Of a stretch of 64,000 nt of DNA, positions 55,064-64,000 are shown in pieces (position 1 is the stretch's first letter; each line of letters starts with the position of its first letter). The translations under genes and the position numbers were made by a program. The notes under the pieces are model-generated. The model made no database searches. It had not been told where the DNA came from and saw nothing but the letters and a program-made list of their open reading frames with translations. Source of the stretch: Psococerastis gibbosa (lineage: Eukaryota > Arthropoda > Insecta > Psocodea > Psocidae); assembly GCA_963971405.1 (NCBI GenBank), contig OZ020484.1:25358001-25422000 (forward strand), read 5' to 3'.

Positions 55064-55132
55064 TTAGATAAAGCCATTGCTATACACTCTCCTACATACC
55101 GGATATCAATGCAATACAATATTTTCGTGTCC

Positions 55133-55529
55133 TTAGACGGGGATTCCGCAGACCTGCTAGTGCTAAATACAAATACGGTGACGTGGTAACAGACATTATA
55201 GACTTAGGCGGGGTTTCCATCGACCTCGCATTGCAGAATGCAAATGACATTGACGGAAATGTTTGTTTTACTCTATGCCATAGTTAAAATTGATCAATGA
55301 TCATAGATTAAAATCACAAACAAACTAAAATTAAAAAATGGCGTCATGGGATATGTTATGTACAAACGTTTTAATAGATTTCTATAAAAAGAAAAATTCT
55401 TATTTCCGTCAATGTCATTTGCATTCTGCAATGCGAGGTCGGTAGAAACCCCACCTAAGTCTTGAATGTCTGTTACCACGTCACCGTATTTGTATTTAGC
55501 ACTAGCAGGTCTGTGGAATCCCCGCCTAA
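55133..55529. mobile_element. Foldback element, copy B, 397 bp
   Basis: It matches copy A (27028-27427) over its whole length, including the doubled arm motif and the aaaaaatggcgtcatgggat centre. It begins TTAGACGGGGATTCC and ends GGAATCCCCGCCTAA, a cleaner terminal pair than copy A. The centre has taactatg/catagtta-like and tgatcaatgatca palindromic pieces. Confidence 0.92.
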
Positions 55530-56674
55530 TTATGTGGCCAATTACCTATGAGAATGCTAAATGAATTATAAACTTTTACTGAATTAACCTTTAGATTCAG
55601 TTCTGGGTAGCTTTAAACGGAAAGTACAATACCTGTCGTATTGTAGTATATAGTTCAGACTCATAATACACAATAGAAAACAACATTGTGAGAAATCAAA
55701 AGTGAGACAACAAACGTCAAATGAAATAATAAAACGGATTACATGCCATGTGCTAACAAAAAGCAAGCAGCCGTAGCACGTTAATTGAAAAGAAGCTAAA
55801 GAACGTTTTCAGTTGGTTTCTGATTTTGAAAGAGAAAGGATATCATCAATCCTGAAGACGCAAAAGAAAATCCGTCTGGAAAACATCCAAACAGAAACCT
55901 TGCTGGGAGTTTTAATTCCGCCAAATTGCCCTGTACGTCTCGAAAAAAAAAATCTCGGCAAAATGGACTGTCCGTCAATGATGTCCAAAAAAAGGAGCGC
56001 CCGGGGCGTACATAAGGTAACGAGGTGTGCTTGATCGATGGGCCGCTCTTTTTTCCGCGCTCGCAGGTATCGAACCTGTAACCAACGGGCCATTAGCCTC
56101 TTGTGCTCGCAATCCGTCATCATCTACAAGTCTGATTTCTCTCTCTCTGTTTATGTTTTTGCGGGCACCATCTCCTCCTCCTTCTCTGGTCTCCTTTTCG
56201 ACGGCCATCGTTCGTTATGTACTTTTCTCAACTAAATATTTTAATCACTCACTTTATCATACCGTTGATTTATGAGACTTCAACGCTTCATATTTACAAG
56301 GTTCATCTAACCCGCTTCTGTTGAAGGCATTTTTATTAGGTAGGCTGCCCAGGTATTTACAAACCTTGCATGTGCATCTCATTAAAGCGTGCAATGTTAC
56401 ATTCTTGTGTAGAAAATTTCTTTTTGTCAGTTTAATTCCAGATATTCTTTAATATAAATTTCTTCAAATTCACCTTTACTTAAGTCAGAGGCGGATCGTG
56501 GTTTCTGAAATCATAGGGGTCTACAATACTATCGCCGAGGCACAAACACTTTTGCACATGAATCACAACAGAAACACGTGATATCACACAAAGTGATACT
56601 GTTTTAGTCATTTGACATTGAATCATTTCCCTACATTTAAAATGCAATACCGTTTTGAATGTAAGCAACAATAA
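55530..56674. other. Mostly unassigned; possible hAT end at 56485
   Basis: The phrase cagaggcggatcgtgg at 56487 looks like a single hAT terminal repeat, but no opposite end is found. At 56060-56085 the minus strand has a T-arm-like caggttcgatacctg, too incomplete to call a tRNA. Frames on both strands across 55796-56230 overlap and are not convincing. Confidence 0.4.
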
Positions 56675-56880
56675 AATCAATTTTAACTATGGCATAGAGT
56701 AAAACAAAAATTTCCGTCAATGTCATTTGCATTCTGTATCGTTCCAATTTTAATATATGTAGCTCCGAAGAGACTGTAATGAGAGGTCAGTGGAAACCCC
56801 GCCTTTATTAATGATATCTGCTACCACGTCAACTTATGTCCATTTTGCAATGAGAGGTCGGTGGAAACCCCGCCTTAGGT
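56675..56880. mobile_element. Rearranged fragment of the foldback family
   Basis: It contains the arm blocks tttccgtcaatgtcatttgc, ggtggaaaccccgcct (twice, once as cagtggaaaccccgcc) and tgctaccacgtca in the order of a right arm. The tgccattttgcaatgagagg motif is duplicated and unrelated sequence is inserted at 56745-56780. Only one arm is present. Confidence 0.8.
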
Positions 56881-58133
56881 GTTTACCTTACCGTTTGGTA
56901 TAATGCAATAAGTCTGCAAACAAGTATATGCAAGTCTGCAAATTGTCGTAGAATTAGCGTTCGAAAAGTTTGTTAGTAGGTAAGCAATAAAACTGTTTTG
57001 TTTGCGCCAACAAGTGTGCGATAAAATAGGGTAAACTGCCAAGAGCTTTGGTAACAGTATCGGACGGTAAGTGGTGAATGCTTTCTGTTGTTCCAACACA
57101 ACAGGTGTTCTATTAACTCTTTGACCCGGCTGAACCTCTCAGCGAAAATGGGCGAGAACTACCTATTTATTCCTTACCTACCACTTCTTAGCTGTTGCTA
57201 CTGAAATTACAATAACGCTGGATAGCCTGAATGGCGTAACAAGAGTTGTAAATATTTTTGGGTCTTTCTGGTGGTTCATTGTATAGGTTACTGTAGATTT
57301 TGTTTCCTATCTGCAAACATAGCATCAGTGGAAAAAATTAACTAACCCGCAACCATACGGGTAGTCCTTATCGGGGAGGTCTTACCCCTACTCTATTTTT
57401 TTCTAAATAATACGTTATATATTTATAATAATAATTGAATAAATTCATCCGAATAGCCTCTTCAGTCGTTTCTGTGTGTAATACCTGTGTTGCCATAAAA
57501 ACTCACTTCGTAGATTTTTTAGAAGGATTGCGGCACGTCGATAACCGGTGCAAAAATATGTTTTATCTGTTGAACAGAAACAACAGCAGGAAAAGGCACA
57601 GCAGGTAGACTGGGTAACGGGAGCGGCAGCAATATTGGCAACACGGTCGGATGGACACACCGCCAGTAATTCATACTGCTGGACACAATGCTAATTCAGT
57701 CTATGAAAGCGAACAAATAGCTGCAACACCGTAAAATATTGGCTTTTGCAAATCCACACTGCGTGCGTGTTATCATTTTGCACGAGTAATTTAATGCTTT
57801 TGTTGCTGATTTTGAAAAGATCCTGTAATAATTTTATACAGTATAGCCTACGTTAGCATGAACTTATCTGGCCCAGTCGATTACTTCGTACCCGGTCGAC
57901 CGGTCCCATTACACTTAGAAAAATTTTCATGACCTTTCTTGACCATGTTTATTGTTAAGCAGTTAGGCAGCACCCCCATGTTCCAATACATTGCAGTGCG
58001 CCAGTATTTCACACGAAAACATTTCTAAGTTCAAGTAAGGTATCATTATGATTACTTAATGGCACTATATGCATTGAGACAGGAGGGTGCCATCCTACTC
58101 CAGAACAGGACTCGTATTTGTACTTGGTTCAAT
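56881..58133. other. No recognisable feature
   Basis: Unassigned sequence with no repeat partner or motif seen. Confidence 0.4.
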
Positions 58134-58300
58134 CATCCTTCAACCTGTTACACTGCGCCAATGGTAAGCTTGTCACAGCTTGTCCATTATCGCTTGTAGC
58201 CGGTGGAGGTTGACATCGAGGACTTATAGCAGTTTGCCAATGGCCCAAAATTCTTACGGAATTAATATAAATAATGTCCGAAATCCATGGGTTCGTTAAC
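58134..58300 (+). repeat. R-family repeat
   Basis: Close to the copy at 7.5 kb: caatggtaagcttgtcacag, cttgtccattatcgcttgta, gtggaggttgacatcgagga, then cagtttgccaatggccca. Confidence 0.75.
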
Positions 58301-58519
58301 CTTTCGGCCCACTCTTACAATCAACCCAAGAAATTCAGGGAGAACCAATAAGTTTTTAAGAATTTGACACGCATTTGCTTAGTCCCAGGTAGGGGTGCGC
58401 GCAACGCTCCTCTCCTCCGGGACCGCCACTGGTTCTTTACGTTGAAACTTTTTAAACATGCTGCCACCCCACTCTCTCTCCCACATCATACAGGGCTTCC
58501 GTGTTTTCTATATAGCAAG

Positions 58520-58632
58520 TCATGAAAATAGTTGCCAGGGAAAGATTCAAAACTTGTTCATTTTCTCCCCTTAGGCCTAATGTTACACCAAGCGAGGTGT
58601 TGGAGGAAATTTGTGGCTTCTTATCAACAGCG
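58520..58632. repeat. Dispersed repeat paired with 54575-54690
   Basis: Same orientation and block order as the partner: tcatgaaaatagttgccagg, gttcattttctcccctta, caagcgaggtgttggaggaa, cttatcaacagcg. Confidence 0.65.
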
Positions 58633-59696
58633 CATAAACAGGCATAACCCAGCATGAGTCATAAGGTAACGTAAACAAGTTTCTTTAATTAATCTTTTTA
58701 AACGTTTAATTCCGTGTTATTGAGACATTTCACTTTATACCTATTTCTCGATAGTTAATAAACGGCGCAGCACTTAGCTCCCGAAGCTCCATTTTATCGG
58801 CAGGTGGGTAAGCAACTGCATAGAATTGTTTGACCATAAAAATGCAATTAAATTCAAGGAATTACTGCATTAGCGGTAATTCTTCACTCACATAACACTT
58901 AATGAAGTCGGTTGGTATATATTAGATGAAAATGACATGAAAAGGACTTTACGAGCTAATCACAATGTTAAAACTTGGTCTTGGAAACATTTCGGAATCG
59001 TTACAAAGTGTTAAAAACATTTAGTTATAACCTCAGCCGCCATGGGTCGTAAAAAGTAATGACGATTAGGTATTTCGTCTTATCGCGTGCCTCGGTCTGG
59101 TGTACAGCCGATCAAATGCTGTTAGTCAGGATGATTTTGTCGTGTCTCATAGTCCAGCAGGCGTAGCACAAACACAGAGGAGGCTGTTTACAAACATGGC
59201 CAACTCCAAGTTGTATTTTTCAGGGGAGCGGATTTTCTGTTGAAAATTGCATTAAGTTTATAGCTAACCATAGACTTCTCAGCGCTTCTGTGCGCAATCT
59301 GGCTGCTTTTGTTACTTTATTTTACAAACGTGCAGGTCAACATTAAAATTTTCTGCAACGTCAGATCAAAACCCCATTTTGTGAAAAAATGGAGTTCGCC
59401 ACGTTTGTAACCAAGCTCCTCAGGATGTAATCTGGCGATATATCCTGGGGGCTAGTGTTAAATAGACCAAGCTTACTATACTCACGCGCAAGGATAAATG
59501 ATAAACTGTTTTATGCACCTAGTTTAAAAAAATAAGAATAAAAATAAAAAATAAAAAAGTTGCTGTTCATTGTTACATAAGATTTACATACAGAACATGT
59601 GTTTGGTTCTCTACCATGAAGAGAAAGTTGAAATTCCACTCGTTTGTTTACAAACGTCAGGGTAAGTTTTAATTTTGGGTTCAATAACCCCTGTGC
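58633..59696. other. No recognisable feature
   Basis: Unassigned sequence upstream of a LINE relic. Confidence 0.4.
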
Positions 59697-60010
59697 TCGT
59701 GCTGTCACAAGCTGTGGAAAACAGAATTAGTGCATATGAAATGCGGGTATACAGACAAATGCTGCGCATATCCTGGAGAGATCGTATCCCTGAGGTCCTG
59801 AGGTGAATGGACACAGAAACCAAGTTGCCGCTGATGGTTAAGAATTGGAAACTAACATACTTCGGCCCTGTGATGAGGAGCGAGAAGTATCGCCTTCTGC
59901 ATGTAATAATCCAAGGGAAGATAGAAGGACAGAGGGCTTCCGACAGAATGTGGCGAAATCTTACTCTCTGTCGGTAGTCCATCTCCGTAAGATTGCCACG
60001 TTATGTACAA
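59697..60010 (+). pseudogene. LINE reverse-transcriptase ORF, C-terminal region
   Basis: The frame reads LVLSQAVENRISAYEMRVY, then RQMLRISWRDRIPEVLR and a stop. It resumes MDTETKLPLMVKNWKLTYFG, PVMRSEKYRLLHVIIQGKIE and GQRASDRMWRN. This is the classic LINE order 'RxxAFEMxxYRRMLRISWxDRVxNxEVLRR...LxxxKxRKLxYxGHVMRxxKYRLLxLIIQGKIEGKR'. One internal stop and one GHV-to-GPV change are visible. Homology fades at about 59950, before the W-rich terminus. The tail at 62809-62955 carries the part missing here and could be the same family. Confidence 0.88.
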
Positions 60011-62808
60011 TACATACCTCAGCATATATTGTTTTAATTTTTTTTTTGGTTTTGTTCGCATAATTTATTTTCATAAATATTCAATCATTAGAATTCCCTT
60101 CTCTCAACCATATTGTTTATCATTTTCAGGCATGCAAACTTATTAGAGCAAACTTTCTTAACCAGTAAATAGTTTGGCGGGCATTTTGAACTTCCATCTC
60201 TATTTTCTTTATTTATACTTACTATTATTTATTATATTCACCTCCTTCAATATTTCCAATAGATAACTTAAATATTAATAATTATAATAATAATGTAATC
60301 ATAATAGACATAGTAATAATTATTTCTTCTTTCATTTAAATCTATTATTTTTCATATCTTTATATTTTGAGATTCTTTGATATCCGTTCTATGTCGCGAT
60401 CAATTTCCCAGCCAACTCCCAATATCCGGCCTTCATCCTTCATTCCAAAATATGGCGTCTGGCGTAAATAAAGAGAGGACCTGTTACTATACGAAATCGA
60501 TTTAATTATATTTATTAATTATATTTTCTATACGCCTTCTGGATTTTGAAGTAAAAATGTTAACATCTACCTTCGGTAAGTCTATACCTCATAATTGAAA
60601 GCTTTTTGTCTTATATTCTTCCGATTTGATTGAGAATTGTTCCTAATCGCACACGTGTCTTTCAGAATGAGCCCATTGTACCCTCCTTGAAATGGCTTAA
60701 GCACTCGAGGTGCGGGCCAGTACAGAGGACGAAGCCAAGATGTAATTAATTCCTATGTTGCCTAGGATGGGCTACCGACAGAGGGAGAGTGGTGTAGCCA
60801 TCAACCGGATCAGGTTAGGCCGAGGGACCCTCTCCTGTAAATATGTATATTTAAAATTGTAAGTAATGTATATTTTGTACATTAGGGCCATGTAAAAATG
60901 TAAATTTAAAGTAGCTTTTATAAACAATTTCGCCATGATAATTTAGTAGCTTTTTCATAAAATAAATTTAGTAGCTGATAAAATATTTTCGATAGTAGAT
61001 TCCTTAAATAATGAATAATAGTATTAATTACAATTTTCGACAAATTTAGTTTCCTTATAAACATTTTCGCAACGTTCTTTAAATAATATTTCGAATCAAT
61101 TGTAAAGCGCAATTAACTTAGCCTACCTGAACTAATTTCATTTATTATTTCCGTAACTTATGTTTAGTAAACTTTTATAGTGATTTAGTAGTAGCAAATA
61201 GTTGAAATGTATTTAATCATTTATTGAAAATTTAGTTGAACAATTTATTAGAACGCTGGTTAGCTTTGCCAAGGTTGGCTCAGACGCCTTAGTACCCTTT
61301 TTTAGATAGGGTGGGTTTTCTGAGGCCTTAGGTGGAGGCCATCATATAGTAGTGGTTGTATGGTTAGCTAGAAACTGATTAGTTTGTACTTTAGTCCCTA
61401 TAGTAGTGGGAGAGTATAATGTCGGTATTCTAGGCCAGACTTCTTAGTAGTTAGATAGTTAGTTAGTGGTTGTATCCAATAGTAGTTGTCGTTTGGGGGT
61501 TCTTTGAATATAATTTAGTACTTCGTCTTGTCAGGTAGGCTAATAACATTTTTAACTTTTCAGCATTAACGTTTTCTTTTCACAGGTCGGCGTGGCTGTC
61601 TTTTTATTAGTATTCCCGCAGCGTTTTGTGATCGTGGTTCAGCGCGTAGTAATACTACTTCCAGCCAACCGCAAGCCTGTTCTTTGGGGCTGCTGGTTTG
61701 GAATGTCGTATTCGATGTTGCGGTGACGCCATGTAGATCGTCCAGTCTGTCCATTTTCGAAAGAGTTTCGGATGTATTCGTAATGGTCTCTCCCAAAACT
61801 ATCCGCCTGTACCGCGAATTCACAATTCCGTAAGTAGCCTTCTGGTTGCAGAAGTTCTTTGTCTCTTCCAGATGTGCTATGCTGGGTTGTTAATTTTCCC
61901 TATATTTGAAATAACTAGCTTCTTGTGTTGTATCTTTTATGGATCCATTTGTTGTCATAGTTGAGGCCCTACTCTTCGCGTGTAACGGTTCTATTTATTC
62001 TCTAGTCACGTCAGCCTTATTTAACTTTGGTTTAGTATAGTTAGTTAGTCTTGCATAATACAGCATATAGTCATCTTGCCCTATTAGCGATTAGGGATAG
62101 TAGGTCTCTTATTTTCCAGTATGAATGTTAGTCAGTGTGAATGGAATTCTGTATATTATATATTTAGTGGGTTTCAACCTTGTTTAATAATTGATATCTT
62201 CGATCTTCTGCTTACCTGGGTACACATAGTTAAGCTATTGCGCTACATTAGTTGTGCTATTCGCATATTTTTACTTAATCATTGCAACTTCAGTGCTTTG
62301 AAGTTTAGTAACCTTATTCCTGGTAATAACAATATTCTAGATACATTTCTTATAATAATTGAATATAAATTGAACCATGCTTGACATAAGCCTCTTTTTA
62401 TAATATAATTTCATATTTTAATAAAACTTGATTTAAAATAAATAATCTAATGGTCTAAACTTAATCTTTAATTAATTAATCTTTAATTGGCATCAATTTA
62501 GCTAAATGCTTGCTCCTTAAGCGAGACTCTATTATACTTTTATACTTTTGATAATGTTTGATCGTTCATTACCTGGTAGGAGAGGAATAAGCCATTTATA
62601 CGGTCGTACAATTATATCTATATATATATTCTTTGCATTATAATAAACTTAAATTTATTAAATCTGTATTCTCCTTTCCAAGATAGGGTTCCCTTCGGAT
62701 CTAGTGCGATGGATGGTCTGGCTGTGTTGGCCTATTTTCTAACAAGCCCCTGCCAATACCCGACGAGAGCTGCCGGTGTGCTCAAGTGTGGTAACTGGCC
62801 CACAAACT
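60011..62808. other. No recognisable feature
   Basis: A 2.8-kb stretch, very AT-rich in 60060-60660 and 60840-61260. The GC-richer block 60690-60835 and the gttag/tagtagtgg-rich stretch 61330-61480 look like untranslated or decayed repeat sequence, but nothing can be named. Confidence 0.4.
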
Positions 62809-62955
62809 AGGAGTGGCCCAATTACAAGAAGAACATTCTGGTTGAAAAATCTGAGGCAGTGGTTTGACAGGATCACGACTTCCTATTTCAGAGCAGCTGC
62901 CGCCAAGTTCCAAATTGCTATGATGATTGCCAATCTTCGACAGAAGAGGCGTTAA
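62809..62955 (+). pseudogene. LINE ORF2 extreme C-terminus, frame intact to its stop
   Basis: An open frame of 48 codons reads RSGPITRRTFWLKNLRQWFD, then RITTSYFRAAAAKFQIAMMI, then ANLRQKRR and a taa stop at 62953-62955. This is the 'GR+xxSWLKNLRxW...LFRAA..K...A.MIANLR' end of the same kind of LINE as 59697-60010. It is followed by an aagaagatg tail. No stop or frameshift interrupts it, so it is less decayed than the other tails, but the copy is severely 5'-truncated. Confidence 0.85.
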
Positions 62956-64000
62956 AAGAAGATGTTCGTGCTATGGCTGCAGTTTTGTATCAAATGGACC
63001 AGCCGTCTGTTGTCCGAGTTACTAGTTGGAATTGAAATAAAATGGGATTTGAATATTCGCTATAGGTATCTAAATGTCTAATGATCACATCAACGCCAAT
63101 ACAAAGGTTTGCTAATGACGAAGTCAGCAGCTAATCCAATCATCCAAAGCATTTCGCTCGTCATTGTATTGCAAATTGGTACTTTAATTTTCTATCTACC
63201 CATGTATCTATCTACCTATCTATCTATTAATGATTTAAGAAGACTGCAAAATATGAAGATGATAAAAAAAACTAGCCGCAATACCCTAATAACCTACTAT
63301 ACAGGTTTTGAATAAAAGAAGAAAGAAATCAAAGGGTTCCGAAACCCCTTAACTTTAAGTAGATATTCCGATAACCACAAAAGGAGTGAAGGGGCAAAGA
63401 AGAAATGTGGAAACAAACTCTTGAATTTCTAGTCATTATCGATTTATATTAGAAGCATGAAAGAGGAGATGGCTTTGAAAGTTCTAAAAGGTCAGAATTC
63501 AACTTTCAAACAAGTAGAAAACTGAAAACCGTGCATCTTATAAGGAAATACAATATTATTTCATACGAAGGCCTGACCTAGATGCCAGAATAGAAAAGTC
63601 TCAATGTAAACGGGAAAAATGTTCAAAAAAAATCTAATGTAAAGTTGTAGGCTTGGCAAAGTTTAGAACGTTGGTTTGGTTTTGAAACTAAATTCTTTCT
63701 ATTCGCTGACGCTGGCGTTTGAAAGTTTCTTTTCTTACTTCATATGACTGCTGCCTGAATTGAAATTACTCATGCATAAAGGTTTAAGAACGGTATAGTT
63801 GAATCAGCGATCAACTCAAAGACACCCTTGGAATATCACCTATTACATATTGCAATTTATTTATACTTATATTCCTAGGTACATACTGTATGTATATATA
63901 TATATATTAATTACTAATAATAGAGTAATATATATAACTTACACCAAAAAATGGTCAAGTATAGCCCAGCTGGAATAGCCCTAAACGGAAGGGCTAGATT
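62956..64000. other. No recognisable gene; short microsatellites
   Basis: It contains a ctatctacctatctatct run near 63195-63225 and a (TA)n run at 63893-63907. No repeat shared with the rest of the window is seen. Confidence 0.5.

Noticed and set aside
56058..56130. tRNA-like T arm (caggttcgatacctg) with A-box-like ggcccgttggtta on the minus strand
   Set aside because: The two boxes are directly adjacent with no room for an anticodon arm, and no acceptor pairing fits. It could be a decayed SINE head but cannot be supported.
56487..56502. Single hAT-like terminus (cagaggcggatcgtgg)
   Set aside because: No opposite terminus or 8-bp duplication found within the window.
1..64000. Prokaryotic-style organisation (operons, ribosome binding sites, CRISPR, rRNA)
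   Set aside because: No run of co-directional genes, no spaced direct repeats of CRISPR type and no rRNA sequence. SINEs, poly(A) tails and MITEs show the DNA is eukaryotic.
1..64000. Endogenous retrovirus or LTR retrotransposon
   Set aside because: I looked for long direct terminal repeats and for protease, integrase or gag-like translations and recognised none.

Overview
This is nuclear DNA from an animal, and almost all of it is transposable-element debris. I find no rRNA gene, no intact cellular protein gene, no operon-like organisation and no CRISPR array. The longest open frames are about 170 codons, and that one is a translated CT repeat. The evidence for an animal is tRNA-derived SINEs with target-site duplications, many decayed LINE reverse-transcriptase tails, hAT-type and foldback MITEs, microsatellites and poly(A) tracts. 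Several LINE tails resemble families common in arthropods, so a large-genome arthropod is my best guess. I cannot assign a species.

Layout. 0-4 kb: a SINE with a 14-bp duplication, a 156-bp tandem repeat, copy 1 of an 850-bp dispersed element and a LINE tail. 6-13 kb: a LINE tail, a copy of a dispersed family I call R, and a tRNA-like element. 13.4-15.8 kb: a dense MITE cluster, in which three elements have readable 8-bp target-site duplications. 16-24 kb: SINEs joined to R copies, one R copy interrupted by a fragment with a hammerhead-ribozyme-like core, a further hAT MITE and copy 2 of the 850-bp element. 27-34 kb: a foldback element, LINE tails, two SINEs, and a minus-strand LINE relic that keeps the end of ORF1, the start of the ORF2 endonuclease and a poly(A) tail. 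36-40 kb: two hAT-like MITEs, a further MITE and a long near-perfect palindrome. 44-49 kb: a 360-bp CT tract, a MITE and copy 3 of the 850-bp element in reverse. 50 kb: a short segment whose translation strongly resembles a bacterial FabG. 51-57 kb: more R copies, a SINE and foldback copies. 59-63 kb: LINE tails.

No genes here work together. The most notable item is the FabG-like fragment at 50034-50150, which looks like a relic of bacterial DNA in an animal chromosome, probably from an alphaproteobacterial endosymbiont. The next most notable are the hammerhead-like motif near 19.8 kb, the 260-bp palindrome at 39.5 kb, the foldback family at 27.0 and 55.1 kb, and the set of short 8-bp-TSD elements whose boundaries can be read to the base. 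All family names rest on reading translations and repeat ends by eye, with no database search.
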